A stretch of DNA of 64,000 bases. Source: Alphaproteobacteria bacterium. Its GTDB lineage: Bacteria; Pseudomonadota; Alphaproteobacteria; Micavibrionales; Micavibrionaceae. Below, in pieces: positions 43,908 to 53,478 of this stretch. The stretch lies in the NCBI GenBank assembly GCA_018000295.1, contig JAGNKE010000002.1, forward strand, positions 151,501-215,500, in the 5' to 3' direction. Within the stretch, counting starts at the first letter, position 1; each line of letters opens with the position of its first letter. Made by a program: the position numbers and the translations under genes. Under the pieces are notes generated by a model. It worked only from the letters and a program-made list of their open reading frames with translations. It ran no database searches and had not been told where the DNA came from.

Positions 43908-44735
43908 TCACGCAGGGGACTTAAGAGCAGCGGAAAGAGCGCGGACATGATCCAGAACCGCCTTTATCTCCGGACCATCAGATGGGATTTTACCTGATTT
44001 TTCGCTCAGGAGTGCAACTTTTTCAACAATAGAGGAACCCACGACCACCGCATCGCCCAGCGCCGCCATTTCCTGCGCGTCCTGTGGCGTCTTGATCCCG
44101 AACCCGATCACCAACGGCAGATTGGTCTTGGAACGCACGCTCTCCAGATGCCCGCGCACGGCCTCCAGATTGGCTTTCGCCGCTCCGGTAATTCCGGTAA
44201 TCGAGACGTAATAAAGAAATCCGCTCGCGCCGTCCGTGATTTTTTCAAGACGCTGAGAATCGCTTGTCGGAGCGATCAAACGGATCATATCGACGAACTG
44301 GTTCCCCACGGCTTCGCGAACCTGTTGATCTTCCTCCGGGGGCAAGTCCACGACGATCACGCCATCAACGCCGGAATCCGCGCAGTCCAGAGCAAACTTA
44401 TCGACGCCGTATCGGTAAATAGGGTTTGCATATCCCATCAGCACCAGCGGAGTTTTTGCATTCTCTTTTCGAAACGAACGGACCAGTTCAAAAATTTTCA
44501 GCAACGTGGTTCCGGCGGCCAGAGCGCGTTGCCCCGCTTTTTGAATCACAGGCCCATCGGCCATCGGGTCCGAGAACGGCATCCCGATTTCGAGTATGTC
44601 CGCCCCGCATCCGGGCAGCGCCTTAAGGATCGCAAGGCTGGTGTCCGGGTCGGGATCACCGCCCATAACAAAGGTAATCAACCCCTTGCGCTTTTCAGCC
44701 TTCAGTGTGTCGAATGTTTGCGCCAGACGCCTCAT
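43908..44735 (-). CDS. trpA: Tryptophan synthase alpha subunit
   Basis: The alpha subunit cleaves indole-3-glycerol phosphate and channels indole to the beta subunit. The 275-residue protein has the catalytic Glu in L-E-I-G-M-P-F-S-D-P-M-A-D-G-P and the catalytic Asp in the D-G-V-I-V-V-D-L-P-P-E segment, plus the phosphate loop G-F-G-I-K-T. The ATG at 44735 overlaps the preceding gene as ATGA. The gene upstream is not trpB but a GyrI-like gene inserted between the two. Confidence 0.96.
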   Translation of the reverse strand: MRRLAQTFDTLKAEKRKGLITFVMGGDPDPDTSLAILKALPGCGADILEIGMPFSDPMADGPVIQKAGQRALAAGTTLLKIFELVRSFRKENAKTPLVLMGYANPIYRYGVDKFALDCADSGVDGVIVVDLPPEEDQQVREAVGNQFVDMIRLIAPTSDSQRLEKITDGASGFLYYVSITGITGAAKANLEAVRGHLESVRSKTNLPLVIGFGIKTPQDAQEMAALGDAVVVGSSIVEKVALLSEKSGKIPSDGPEIKAVLDHVRALSAALKSPA

Positions 44736-45238
44736 GAATCCTGCCCGTTCAATCCGATATAAACCAGAACCTCATGGATTCCATCCTCGAAAAACCGCGG
44801 CCCGTAAAGCTCGAAATCGGTGCGGAACGCCCGTTCCAGATCGCTGGCCCATACCGCCTTCCATGTCTCGATAAGATTCTGCGGCTGCGCGCCCCGCGAA
44901 CACAAAGAGGCATAATCCCCGCGCTCCACCTGCACTGTGTAAAGCCCGCCAGGCGCGGAACCCGCAGCAGCATCGACCGCATAACCAAGCGTCAGGCGGT
45001 AGGGTTGCGTATGGTCCCCCACATAATCCGAATAAACCGCGTAAATCACATCGCTGGCCCGCTCGGGAATGCGCTGCCCCAGCTGCCCGGTGAAGAAATC
45101 CTGCCACAGCGCATTGATATCATCTGCGGCCCGCCCCTGCGCGTTGCTGATGACGGCGCTGATTCCGCGCACCGTAAAGGCCGGAAGATGTTCCAGTCCG
45201 GCCTTAAGATCATAACTCATCGCCTTCTCGGAGCTCAT
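44732..45238 (-). CDS. GyrI-like/AraC effector-binding domain protein inside the trp operon
   Basis: The 168-residue protein matches the GyrI-like (Rob/AraC C-terminal) ligand-binding fold. It has the short lead F-T-V-R-G-I-S-A, the central Y-A-V-Y-S-D-Y-V segment, [12 protein letters not shown], and the C-terminal acidic F-R-T-D-F-E-L-Y-G end. There is no DNA-binding domain attached. It starts with an ATGA overlap with the trpB stop and ends with an ATGA overlap with the trpA start, so all three must be translated from one message. In most bacteria trpB and trpA are adjacent. Its function is unknown; binding a small molecule or detoxification is inference from the fold. Confidence 0.82.
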   Translation of the reverse strand: MSSEKAMSYDLKAGLEHLPAFTVRGISAVISNAQGRAADDINALWQDFFTGQLGQRIPERASDVIYAVYSDYVGDHTQPYRLTLGYAVDAAAGSAPGGLYTVQVERGDYASLCSRGAQPQNLIETWKAVWASDLERAFRTDFELYGPRFFEDGIHEVLVYIGLNGQDS

Positions 45239-46458
45239 AATTTCACCCCGAGTTTTTCGGCAACCGTAAAAATATCCTTATCGCCCCGCCCGCACAGATT
45301 CATGATGATATGCTGGTCGCTCGGAAGTGTTCCGGCGATTTTCGCAACGTGCGCGAACGCGTGGGCAGGCTCAAGAGCAGGAATAATCCCCTCCAGCTTC
45401 GCGCACAGTTGGAACGCCTCCAAGGCCTCCTGATCGGTCACCGAAACATATTCAACACGCTTATGATCGAAAAGCCAGGCGTGCTCCGGCCCGATCCCCG
45501 GATAATCAAGGCCCGCCGAAATCGAGTGCGCATCCGTGATCTGCCCGTCCGTATCCTGCAGGAAATAACTGCTCATCCCGTGCAGGATGCCGGGCAGTCC
45601 GCCGCTCAGGCTCGCCGCGTGTTCGCCGCTCTCAATCCCGTGTCCGCCCGCCTCGACGCCGATCATCTTCACGCCGGAATCGTCAAGGAACGGATAGAAA
45701 AGCCCCAGCGCGTTCGAACCTCCGCCGATACACGCCACCAGAATATCCGGCAATCCGCCATAGCGGTCCTGGAATTGCTCACGCACCTCCTTGCCGATGA
45801 TCGACTGGAAATCCCGCACCATCATGGGATAAGGATGCGGCCCGGCCACCGTACCGATCAGGTAATAAGTGTCCTGCACATTCGAGACCCAGTCACGCAG
45901 CGCCTCGTTCATCGCATCCTTGAGCGTCCCCGTACCCGACGAAACCGAACGCACCTCCGCGCCCAGCAGCTTCATACGGAACACATTCGGCGCCTGACGC
46001 TGAATATCCGTCTCGCCCATGAAAATCGTGCAGGGAAGATCGAACAGAGCACAGACCGTGGCCGTCGCCACCCCGTGCTGCCCCGCCCCGGTCTCGGCGA
46101 TAATGCGCTTCTTGCCCATGCGCTGCGCCAGCAAAATCTGCCCGACGCAATGATTGATCTTGTGCGCGCCGGTGTGATTCAACTCGTCGCGCTTGAAATA
46201 AATCTGCGCCCCGCCGAAATGCTGCGTGGCCTTTTCCGCATGATAGAGCGGCGAGGGCCGCCCGATATAATGCTTGGCGTATTTATCGAACTCGACCCAG
46301 AACTTGATATCGTCCCGCGCCTCCAGATAGGCCTTCTCGACCTCAAGGATCAGCGGCATCAGCGTCTCGGCGACAAACCGCCCGCCATAAGGCCCGAAAT
46401 GCCCCCGCTCATCAGGAGCGCGGCGGAAGGAGGCGGGGCGTTTGAGTTCGCTGGTCAT
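45235..46458 (-). CDS. trpB: Tryptophan synthase beta subunit
   Basis: The PLP-dependent beta subunit joins indole and serine to make tryptophan. The 407-residue product has the cofactor lysine in H-T-G-A-H-K-I-N near residue 95, the phosphate loop G-G-G-S-N-A-L-G and the Q-H-G-V-A-T loop. It lies 90 nt downstream of trpF and is coupled to the GyrI-like gene that follows. No strong Shine-Dalgarno is visible before the ATG. Confidence 0.97.
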   Translation of the reverse strand: MTSELKRPASFRRAPDERGHFGPYGGRFVAETLMPLILEVEKAYLEARDDIKFWVEFDKYAKHYIGRPSPLYHAEKATQHFGGAQIYFKRDELNHTGAHKINHCVGQILLAQRMGKKRIIAETGAGQHGVATATVCALFDLPCTIFMGETDIQRQAPNVFRMKLLGAEVRSVSSGTGTLKDAMNEALRDWVSNVQDTYYLIGTVAGPHPYPMMVRDFQSIIGKEVREQFQDRYGGLPDILVACIGGGSNALGLFYPFLDDSGVKMIGVEAGGHGIESGEHAASLSGGLPGILHGMSSYFLQDTDGQITDAHSISAGLDYPGIGPEHAWLFDHKRVEYVSVTDQEALEAFQLCAKLEGIIPALEPAHAFAHVAKIAGTLPSDQHIIMNLCGRGDKDIFTVAEKLGVKL

Positions 46459-46548
46459 GACGGCGGTTATAGCCTGTTTTAAGGAGCAAAGAAAATCTAT
46501 TTTTCAGAAAGACGCTCTGTTTCGAAAAGGGAAACAAAGACTCATAGG

Positions 46549-47211
46549 CTAAGACAATGATTTGATTTTATTGATAAATTCCCTGATTTTTGCAGAATCC
46601 TTCACCCCGCGCACCGACTCGACGCCCGACGAAACATCCACCGCATCGGGACGCAGAACGCCAAGCGCCTCCGCAATATTATCGACGTTAAGCCCGCCCG
46701 AAAGCATCCACGGCTTGGAAAAACGCCGCCCCTCAAGCAATCCCCAATCGAATGTTTTCCCTGTCCCGCCCGGCAAATTCGAATCAACGGGTTTCGCATC
46801 GAACAACAGCCAGTCCGACACCGCCTCATAAGCGGCAACAAGGTTAAAATCGAGCGCAGGTGTCACAGGTAAAGCCTTGATAACAGGAAGATTGTAGATT
46901 TCGTCCACAACCCGCACCCGCTCCGGCGTCTCGGAACCGTGCAGTTGGATCATATCGAGCGCAACACCCCCCAAAACCTCCTCAAGAGTCTGATCGGAAG
47001 GATCGACGAACAGCCCGACCGTCGAAACCTTTTTCGATACGCAATAACCTTTAACGATTTCAGCTAAATTTTTCGCCGCACCGGAATCGACAGACCGTGG
47101 CGAAGGCGGATAAAACACCAGCCCGATAAAATCTGCTCCAGCCTCCAAAGCCGCAGACAGCGTCTCCTCCTCACGTAGCCCGCAAATCTTGACGAGAGGT
47201 GCAGAACTCAT
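46549..47211 (-). CDS. trpF: Phosphoribosylanthranilate isomerase
   Basis: The enzyme converts phosphoribosylanthranilate to its carboxyphenylamino isomer in tryptophan synthesis. The 220-residue (beta/alpha)8 protein starts with V-K-I-C-G-L-R, which holds the general base Cys, then F-I-G-L-V-F-Y-P-x-S-P-R. The C-terminal phosphate site reads L-S-G-G-L-N-V-D-N and V-D-V-S-S-G-V-E. The ATG at 47211 overlaps the pyrF stop (ATGA), so pyrF and trpF are co-translated. Confidence 0.96.
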   Translation of the reverse strand: MSSAPLVKICGLREEETLSAALEAGADFIGLVFYPPSPRSVDSGAAKNLAEIVKGYCVSKKVSTVGLFVDPSDQTLEEVLGGVALDMIQLHGSETPERVRVVDEIYNLPVIKALPVTPALDFNLVAAYEAVSDWLLFDAKPVDSNLPGGTGKTFDWGLLEGRRFSKPWMLSGGLNVDNIAEALGVLRPDAVDVSSGVESVRGVKDSAKIREFINKIKSLS

Positions 47212-47918
47212 CGCAAGCTGTTAAGGATATCGCGGGCCGCCTGATCGGGCTGGGCTGCGCCCGTGATCGGCCTTCCGATCGCAAGGTGACTCGCCCCGGC
47301 CTTGACGGCTTGATCGGGAGTCATGACCCGTTTCTGATCCCCCGCCGCCGCGCCTTCCGGCCGTATACCCGGCACCATCAGGATAAAATCCGGCCCGCAA
47401 AGGGAACGCAGCCTCTTGATCTCGTGTGCCGAGCAAACAACCCCGTCCAGCCCCGCCTCCCGCGCCAGAAGCGCCAGCTGCTCCACCCGGTCGCTCAGCC
47501 CCGGCTTCAAACCGATCTGGGCGATATTATCCTCCTCAAGGCTGGTGAGCACTGTCACGCCCAGAAGCTTGGTCTCCGGCGCACAAACCGCCTTCGCCGC
47601 CCGCATCATCTCGATCCCGCCGCTGGCATGGACATTGAGATAAGCGGGCCGCACCCGCAGACACGCCGCCCGCACCGCACCCGCAACGGTATTCGGAATA
47701 TCATGATACTTGAGATCGAGGAACAACTGCGCCCCGCCGGATTCCTGCATAACGCGCAAAACCCCCTCCAGCCCGTTCGCGTTGAAAAACTCAAGGCCCA
47801 GCTTGACTCCCCCGGTGACAGGGCCAACCATGCGCGAAAGCACGATGGCATGAGGCAGATCGGCGGTATCGAGCGCACAAAAAATCTCTGGTTTGCGAAG
47901 GTCCGGGGTGCGGGCCAT
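47208..47918 (-). CDS. pyrF: Orotidine-5'-phosphate decarboxylase
   Basis: The enzyme makes UMP from OMP, the last step of pyrimidine synthesis. The catalytic Asp-Lys array is in F-L-D-L-K-Y-H-D-I-P-N-T-V and the phosphate loop is in G-I-R-P near the end. The ATG at 47918 has GGAG six bases ahead; an earlier ATG at 47930 lacks one, so the shorter 236-residue form is preferred. It lies between lapA and trpF in the common alphaproteobacterial order. Confidence 0.95.
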   Translation of the reverse strand: MARTPDLRKPEIFCALDTADLPHAIVLSRMVGPVTGGVKLGLEFFNANGLEGVLRVMQESGGAQLFLDLKYHDIPNTVAGAVRAACLRVRPAYLNVHASGGIEMMRAAKAVCAPETKLLGVTVLTSLEEDNIAQIGLKPGLSDRVEQLALLAREAGLDGVVCSAHEIKRLRSLCGPDFILMVPGIRPEGAAAGDQKRVMTPDQAVKAGASHLAIGRPITGAAQPDQAARDILNSLR

Positions 47919-47947
47919 GAAAATCTCCATAATTAAGGTGAAAAGCG

Positions 47948-48292
47948 CTAGGTCGCTCGGGTGGATAAAACCGGCAAAAGCTCATGTGTGGGCGAAACAG
48001 GTGCAGAAGCGGTCCTTGCCTCGGACACCTCCACCTTCTTTTTCAGGGTTTTGAGTTCCTTCCTCTGCTTTCGCCGCTCGGACCGCAAGCGCCCCATATT
48101 GAGCCACACTACGAACCCGCCGACAACAAATCCCGCAGCCATAAACCCCAAAGCGACGAGATAAACCGGAAGCGTAACCGAATCATCTCCGATAGGATTC
48201 CAATACACCGTAAGGTCATGACGGTTCAGAACGGCGAAAACCGCCGCCGTAAAGGTCACAGCAAACCCAAGGATCCAGCGGACGATAAACAT
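47948..48292 (-). CDS. lapA: LapA-family membrane protein
   Basis: The 114-residue protein has two transmembrane segments (about 3-20 and 42-65) and a basic cytoplasmic coiled segment after them (R-S-E-R-R-K-Q-R-K-E-L-K). This is the LapA/DUF1049 layout. In E. coli LapA with LapB helps regulate lipopolysaccharide synthesis through LpxC degradation. GGGAG lies five bases ahead of the ATG. The gene lies between ihfB and pyrF, and the gap to ihfB is one base. Confidence 0.85.
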   Translation of the reverse strand: MFIVRWILGFAVTFTAAVFAVLNRHDLTVYWNPIGDDSVTLPVYLVALGFMAAGFVVGGFVVWLNMGRLRSERRKQRKELKTLKKKVEVSEARTASAPVSPTHELLPVLSTRAT

Positions 48293-48293
48293 A

Positions 48294-48575
48294 TCAGCTC
48301 CCGTTGAGCTTTTCGCGCAGGGCTTTCCCCGTCTTGAAGAACGGCAGGCGCTTGGCGTCCACCTCGACCGTCTCCCCGGTGCGCGGATTGCGCCCGGTGC
48401 GCGAGGCGCGTTCCTTGACCGAAAACGCCCCGAAACCGCGCAGTTCCACACGGTCGCCGCGGGCCAGCGCGTCAGTGATCTCGTTAAAAACCGTATCCAC
48501 GATCTTCTCGATATCGCGCAGATACAGATGGGGGTTCATATCCGCCAGACGCTGAATGAGTTCAGATTTAGTCAT
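48294..48575 (-). CDS. ihfB: Integration host factor beta subunit
   Basis: IHF-beta with IHF-alpha bends DNA at specific sites and supports recombination, replication and transcription. From the ATG at 48575 there are 93 residues, the standard size; the frame opens two codons earlier from a TTG. Marks are T-K-S-E-L-I-Q-R-L at the start, the DNA-intercalating loop G-R-N-P-R-T-G-E and the R-G-F-G-A-F strand. AGAGG lies ahead of the start. It lies downstream of rpsA and its terminator and ahead of lapA. Confidence 0.96.
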   Translation of the reverse strand: MTKSELIQRLADMNPHLYLRDIEKIVDTVFNEITDALARGDRVELRGFGAFSVKERASRTGRNPRTGETVEVDAKRLPFFKTGKALREKLNGS

Positions 48576-48746
48576 AATCAAAAACCTCTGTCGCCAGCCG
48601 AAAAAAAGCTGAGACTATTCTTTCTTCAATCACCGATAGATTGCCCCAAGAATCGGGGGGGCGTCAAGCAAAACCCATTGATAGAAAAGAGATTTTTATT
48701 CATTCCTTGGCGCTAAGTGAAAAACGCAGGGATAAGCAAAATAAAA

Positions 48747-48770
48747 AAAAGCCGCAGAGCTGCGGCTTTT
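48747..48770 (-). terminator. Rho-independent terminator after rpsA
   Basis: AAAAGCCGCAG and CTGCGGCTTTT form an almost perfect palindrome at 48747-48770 with flanking A and T runs. It ends rpsA 29 nt past its stop, before ihfB. Confidence 0.88.
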
Positions 48771-48798
48771 CTTGGATTCCTCAAAGACCCGAAGTGGC

Positions 48799-50604
48799 TC
48801 ACTCTTCCTCAGGGGTATCGGAAAATTTCTTGGCAGACGTCCGCGTCTTCTTCGGCTTGTCCTCGCCATCTTTGTCCTTGGCGGCTTTTTTCGAGGCCTT
48901 GCTGTCCTTCTCCTGAAGAGCCGCGCCCAGAATATCGCCCAGAGAAGCACCGCTTTCGGTCGAACCGTAATCCTTCATCGCCTGCTTGTCTTCGTCGATC
49001 TCGCGGGCCTTGATGGACAGCGTGACCTTGCGGGCCTTGCCTTCGATGCTGATGACCTTGGCGTCAACCTTCTCGCCGACGGCGAAACGGTCGGGACGCT
49101 GCTCGGAACGCTCGCGGGACAGATCGGATTTCTTGATCGTTCCCGACATACCGTTGCCCAGCGTAACCTCGATCCCCTTGTCGTTGATCTCGGAAACCGT
49201 ACAGGTGACAACGGACCCCTTCGCCAGACCTGTAACGGTCCCCTCGTAAGGATCGGCGGTCAGCTGCTTGATGCCAAGAGCCACGCGTTCCCGGTCGGGT
49301 TCCAACTCAAGGATCTTCGCCTTGACCATATCGCCCTTCTTGTACGCCTTGAGCGCCTCGGCAGTGTTGTCTTCCCACGAAACGTCGGAAAGATGGACCA
49401 TGCCGTCGATTTCACTGGTCAGGCCGACAAACAGGCCGAATTCCGTTGTATTGCGGATTTCGCCCTCGATAATGTCACCAACCTTGCTTTCGGCGGCATA
49501 CTTCGTCCATGGATTCTCCTGGCATTGCTTGAGGCCAAGCGAAATCCGGCGCTTCTCGGGATCGACGTCCAGAACCGCCACTTCGACTTCCTGAGAGGTC
49601 GCGACGATTTTTCCGGGATGGATGTTTTTCTTCGTCCACGACATTTCCGAGACGTGAACAAGCCCTTCGATCCCCTCTTCCAGCTCGACGAACGCGCCGT
49701 AATCGGTGATGTTGCTGATCCGTCCCTTGAACCGAGCACCGACGGCGTACTTGTCCTTGACGCCTTGCCAGGGATCAGATTCGAGCTGCTTGATCCCCAG
49801 GGAAATCCGCTGCGTTTCCTGATTGTAGCGGATGACCTGCACCTTGACGGTTTGACCGAGTTGCAGAACCTCCGACGGGTGGTTCACGCGCTTCCAGGAA
49901 ATATCGGTGACGTGCAGAAGCCCGTCCACACCGCCCAGATCGACGAACGCCCCGTAATCGGTGATATTCTTGACCACGCCTTCCAGAATTTGCCCTTCGC
50001 TCAGGCTCTCCAGCAGATCGCTGCGGGCCGATTCGCGGGACTCCTCAAGAATGGCGCGGCGCGAAACCACGATATTCCCGCGGGCGCGGTCCATTTTCAG
50101 AATACGGAAGGGCTGCGGGGTGTTCATCAGCGGACCGACATCACGCACAGGGCGGATATCCACTTGCGAACCGGGCAGGAACGCAACCGCGCCGCCCAGA
50201 TCGACGATAAACCCGCCTTTAACGCGGCCATTGATAACGCCGGTAACGCGCTCGGCCTTCTCGCAGGCCTTCTCCAGCTCGATCCAGACTTCCTCGCGCC
50301 GTGCTTTTTCACGCGACAGGCTGGTCTGGCCCTCATGCCCTTCGATACGCTCGACGAACACCTCGACGGTGTCCCCGACCTTGATCTCGGGGTCTTCACC
50401 CGGACGGGCAAATTCCCGCAGGCTGACCCGTCCTTCGGATTTCAGGCCGACGTCGATGACGGCAACCCCATCCTCGACGGCGACGATCGTCCCGTTGACG
50501 ACGCATCCTTCGAATTTAGTCTGTCCCTTCAGCGATTCAGTCAGAAGCGCTGCGAACTCCATGGATTCTTCATTGTCTTTAAGATTTGCGGCTTTATGCG
50601 CCAT
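48799..50604 (-). CDS. rpsA: 30S ribosomal protein S1
   Basis: S1 binds mRNA and helps the 30S subunit initiate on structured messages. The 601-residue protein has six S1/OB repeats, seen as repeated I-T-D-Y-G-A-F-V or equivalent cores with L-V-H-V-S-E-M-S-W or L-L-H-V-T-D-I-S-W. The C-terminus ends in a Lys/Ser/Asp-rich tail (K-A-S-K-K-A-A-K-D-K-D) after the sixth repeat, longer than in E. coli and probably disordered. AAAGGA precedes the ATG. A terminator follows the stop. It is part of the aroA-cmk-rpsA-ihfB order. Confidence 0.97.
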   Translation of the reverse strand: MAHKAANLKDNEESMEFAALLTESLKGQTKFEGCVVNGTIVAVEDGVAVIDVGLKSEGRVSLREFARPGEDPEIKVGDTVEVFVERIEGHEGQTSLSREKARREEVWIELEKACEKAERVTGVINGRVKGGFIVDLGGAVAFLPGSQVDIRPVRDVGPLMNTPQPFRILKMDRARGNIVVSRRAILEESRESARSDLLESLSEGQILEGVVKNITDYGAFVDLGGVDGLLHVTDISWKRVNHPSEVLQLGQTVKVQVIRYNQETQRISLGIKQLESDPWQGVKDKYAVGARFKGRISNITDYGAFVELEEGIEGLVHVSEMSWTKKNIHPGKIVATSQEVEVAVLDVDPEKRRISLGLKQCQENPWTKYAAESKVGDIIEGEIRNTTEFGLFVGLTSEIDGMVHLSDVSWEDNTAEALKAYKKGDMVKAKILELEPDRERVALGIKQLTADPYEGTVTGLAKGSVVTCTVSEINDKGIEVTLGNGMSGTIKKSDLSRERSEQRPDRFAVGEKVDAKVISIEGKARKVTLSIKAREIDEDKQAMKDYGSTESGASLGDILGAALQEKDSKASKKAAKDKDGEDKPKKTRTSAKKFSDTPEEE

Positions 50605-50723
50605 AGTTTTAGTCCTTTCAGATGTAAAGTCCCCGCCCTTCGGCCCTGAATCTATGCCAGCGGCTCGTGAACGGGAGATTCTAGCGCAATATTATCGCTG
50701 TAACGGGGAAAAGCGTTCCGGGA

Positions 50724-51416
50724 TCAAAGACAGGAACGGTTGAGAGTTTCCTCGACAACCTGCAGGGCTGTTTCCAGAACCGCCGCCGCCGAAAGTCCCG
50801 TCGTATCAAGCACCACGGCATCGTCGGCAGGGCGGAGAGGGGCAGCCTTGCGCCCGGAATCACGCTCGTCGCGGTTACGCATATCCGCTAAAACGGCTTC
50901 ATATTTAGCCTCTATGCCCTTGGATTGCAACTCTTTCCTGCGCCTTTCGGCCCGGATTTCGGTTTGGGCCGTAACGAACAGCTTCACATCCGCCTGCGGA
51001 CAGATCACCGTGCCGATATCCCGCCCGTCCAGAACCGAGCCACGAAAGCCCTTTCCGGGCTTTTCCGCGAACCCGCGCTGTATCGAAACCAGCGCCTCCC
51101 GCACCGAAGGAAACGCCGCCACAACCGAAGCCCCCTCGGCCACCGCCTCGCTCCGCAACAGGGGATTGCTAAGAACACCAAGCCCCTGCGGCCCGCGCAA
51201 CTCTTCCTGCAACCGCTCGCAACCGATCAGAGCCTCCGATTCCAGAGCGCAATCCCCACCCGCCCGCAAAACCGCGAAGGCGACAGCCCGGTAGAGCGCC
51301 CCCGTATCCATATAGGCAAAGTCCAGACGCTCGGCCAAAGCGCGGGCCAGCGTCCCCTTCCCGCTGGCCGCAGGACCGTCGATGGCAATCACGATATTTT
51401 TCCGGCCCTGTTTCAT
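50724..51416 (-). CDS. cmk: Cytidylate kinase
   Basis: The enzyme phosphorylates CMP and dCMP. The 230-residue protein has the P-loop D-G-P-A-A-S-G-K-G-T-L near residue 13 and the CMP site D-T-G-A-L-Y-R-A-V-A, with the D-G-R-D-I-G-T-V segment. It lies 119 nt upstream of rpsA. A lipoprotein gene on the opposite strand separates it from aroA, unlike the usual direct aroA-cmk adjacency. Confidence 0.96.
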   Translation of the reverse strand: MKQGRKNIVIAIDGPAASGKGTLARALAERLDFAYMDTGALYRAVAFAVLRAGGDCALESEALIGCERLQEELRGPQGLGVLSNPLLRSEAVAEGASVVAAFPSVREALVSIQRGFAEKPGKGFRGSVLDGRDIGTVICPQADVKLFVTAQTEIRAERRRKELQSKGIEAKYEAVLADMRNRDERDSGRKAAPLRPADDAVVLDTTGLSAAAVLETALQVVEETLNRSCL

Positions 51417-51486
51417 GGTGTGACAGATTACCAGCCTCCCCTATTTTTACAATTGCCAAGCCGCAACACTTGCGAAAGGATAGGGT

Positions 51487-52116
51487 ATGAAAAAAATCTC
51501 CGCCCTTCTGCCGCTTCTCCTCCTCTGTGCCTGCGAACGCGGACAGGGCATCAGCCTCAAACCTTATGAGGAAACCTTCGGCACACCGCAGCAATTTCAG
51601 GTCTGCCACGGCTTTGGCTGCACGGAACGCACCAACGTCACCCTCACGGCCCCGGAATGGAACGTCGTGCTGCAACCCTTTTCTGTCCGCGCAGCAAACG
51701 CGCAGGAGGAGCGCGAAAAAATCGCGCAAACCATCGGCCGCATGGAAAAAATGGTACAGCATAAAACCGGAATGAACGCCGACGGGCCGGAGGCCACGAC
51801 CTTCGAGCGCGATCAGGACCAGATGGACTGCATCGACGAGGCCGTGAACACCACCCGCTATCTGAAATTCATTGAAAGCACGGGCCTGCTGCAATGGAAT
51901 CAGGTCGTGGACCCCGTGCACCGCGGCTATTTTGTCGATGCCATGTGGCCGCACAACAGCGGTGCTGTTAAGGACAAAGCCACGGGACAGAAATACGTCA
52001 TCGACAGTTACTATAACGCGACCGGTGAACCGGCTCACGTCATCCCTCTGGAAACATGGATCAATAACTGGAGTCCGAAGAGATCTGGGCGCCCAGATCG
52101 TTCATCAGATCAATAA
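51487..52116 (+). CDS. Uncharacterised lipoprotein
   Basis: The 209-residue product starts with a lipoprotein signal (M-K-K-I-S-A-L-L-P-L-L-L-L-C-A-C), with a lipobox L-C-A-C ending in the lipidated Cys at residue 16. The mature part is rich in aromatic residues and has three more Cys (V-C-H-G-F-G-C and M-D-C-I), with the Q-x-D-C-I-D-E-A-x-N-T-T segment in the middle. AAAGGATAGGGT precedes the ATG. Its 3' end overlaps the 3' end of aroA by 56 nt on the other strand. It breaks the usual aroA-cmk pair. The function is unknown. Confidence 0.78.
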   Translation: MKKISALLPLLLLCACERGQGISLKPYEETFGTPQQFQVCHGFGCTERTNVTLTAPEWNVVLQPFSVRAANAQEEREKIAQTIGRMEKMVQHKTGMNADGPEATTFERDQDQMDCIDEAVNTTRYLKFIESTGLLQWNQVVDPVHRGYFVDAMWPHNSGAVKDKATGQKYVIDSYYNATGEPAHVIPLETWINNWSPKRSGRPDRSSDQ

Positions 52117-53416
52117 AATTCGGAAAACTGGTGCGGATCGGCGCACCGTCGTCAATGGCGACAGGGTCGGGCGTAACACACCCAAGAACAAGAAAACTCA
52201 TCGCGATCCGGTGATCCAGCGCCGTCTCGACCGTCGCGCCCCCCTGCGGCGGTTTCCCCGTGCCGTGAATGGTCAGGCTGTCTTCGCCCATCTCCAGCTT
52301 GACCCCGCAAGCGTCCAAACCTTTGGCGATCATCAGCAAGCGGTCGCTCTCCTTGACTCTTAATTCCGCAAGCCCGGTCATCGTTGTTGTTCCCTCGGCA
52401 CACGCCGCAGCAACCGCCAGAACCGGAAACTCATCGATCATGGAGGGCACCCGCGCCGCCGGAACGCTCACGCCCTTCAGCCTGTTTTTCCCTGTGGCGA
52501 CGATGGTGGCAACACTCTCCCCCGACGCGGTCCGCACATGCTCAAACCTTATATCCGCGCCCATCTCCCGCAACGTCTCATAAAGCCCTGTGCGCCGGGG
52601 ATTCACCAGAACGTTTGAAAGACTGATCTCCGATCCCTCGGTAATCACCGCGGCCACGACCGGAAACGCCGCCGAACTCGGATCGCCCGGAACATCGACC
52701 GCGCAGGGCTTGAGCATCGCAATCCCGTCCACATGAATCGCCTGACTTCCTCCCTCCAGAATCTCGACCTTCACCGGAACCCCGAAATGCCGCAGCATAT
52801 TCTCCGTATGATCCCGTGTCGGCTCCTTCTCAATCACTGTCGTCCGCCCCAGAGCGTTGAGTCCCGCCAGCAGGATCGCCGACTTGACCTGCGCCGAAGG
52901 CACCGGCAGCATATAGCTGATCGCCGCAGGACTCGCTGCACCCCGAACGGTCAAAGGCAAACGGTCCCCCGTCCGCGCCAGGAATTTCGCGCCGATCTCC
53001 TCCAGCGGCGCCATAACCCTTCGCATCGGCCGCTTGACCAGAGAGGCATCGCCCGTAAACGTCGCAGCAAAATTATGTCCGGCCACCACACCCATCAGCA
53101 ACCGCGTAGACGTTCCGCTATTGCCCATATCCAGAACGGCGGAAGGCTCGGACAAATTCCCCGGCCCGACGCCGTAAACCCGCCACAGCCCGTCCGTACC
53201 GTTGACGATCTTCACGCCCATATGCTGCAGGGCTTCGGCGGTATTGAGAACGTCCTCCCCCTCCAGCAATCCGCTGATCAGCGTCTCGCCCTTGGCCATC
53301 GCTCCGAATATCAGCGAACGGTGGGAAATCGACTTGTCACCCGGAACCCGAGCCGCCCCGCGAAGGGGGCCGGAGATTTGGGAGGAGCAGCTGCGGGGAA
53401 ATTCGGTTTTGGCCAT
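52061..53416 (-). CDS. aroA: 3-phosphoshikimate 1-carboxyvinyltransferase (EPSP synthase)
   Basis: AroA makes EPSP from shikimate-3-phosphate and PEP in aromatic amino acid synthesis. The 451-residue protein has G-D-K-S-I-S-H-R-S-L near residue 25, the G-N-S-G-T-S-T-R-L-L motif near 107 and D-E-F-P-V-L near 330. It overlaps the 3' end of the convergent lipoprotein by 56 nt. It is upstream of cmk on the same strand. Confidence 0.96.
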   Translation of the reverse strand: MAKTEFPRSCSSQISGPLRGAARVPGDKSISHRSLIFGAMAKGETLISGLLEGEDVLNTAEALQHMGVKIVNGTDGLWRVYGVGPGNLSEPSAVLDMGNSGTSTRLLMGVVAGHNFAATFTGDASLVKRPMRRVMAPLEEIGAKFLARTGDRLPLTVRGAASPAAISYMLPVPSAQVKSAILLAGLNALGRTTVIEKEPTRDHTENMLRHFGVPVKVEILEGGSQAIHVDGIAMLKPCAVDVPGDPSSAAFPVVAAVITEGSEISLSNVLVNPRRTGLYETLREMGADIRFEHVRTASGESVATIVATGKNRLKGVSVPAARVPSMIDEFPVLAVAAACAEGTTTMTGLAELRVKESDRLLMIAKGLDACGVKLEMGEDSLTIHGTGKPPQGGATVETALDHRIAMSFLVLGCVTPDPVAIDDGAPIRTSFPNFIDLMNDLGAQISSDSSY

Positions 53417-53478
53417 GAAACGCGTCCGTCTTGAAAAGATGCGGAAAAAATAGCGCGTTACAAGCGCAGGGGCAATCT

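Noticed and set aside
46459..46548. Possible trp attenuator between trpF and trpB
   Set aside because: No leader peptide with Trp codons and no convincing alternative stems were found in the 90-nt gap.
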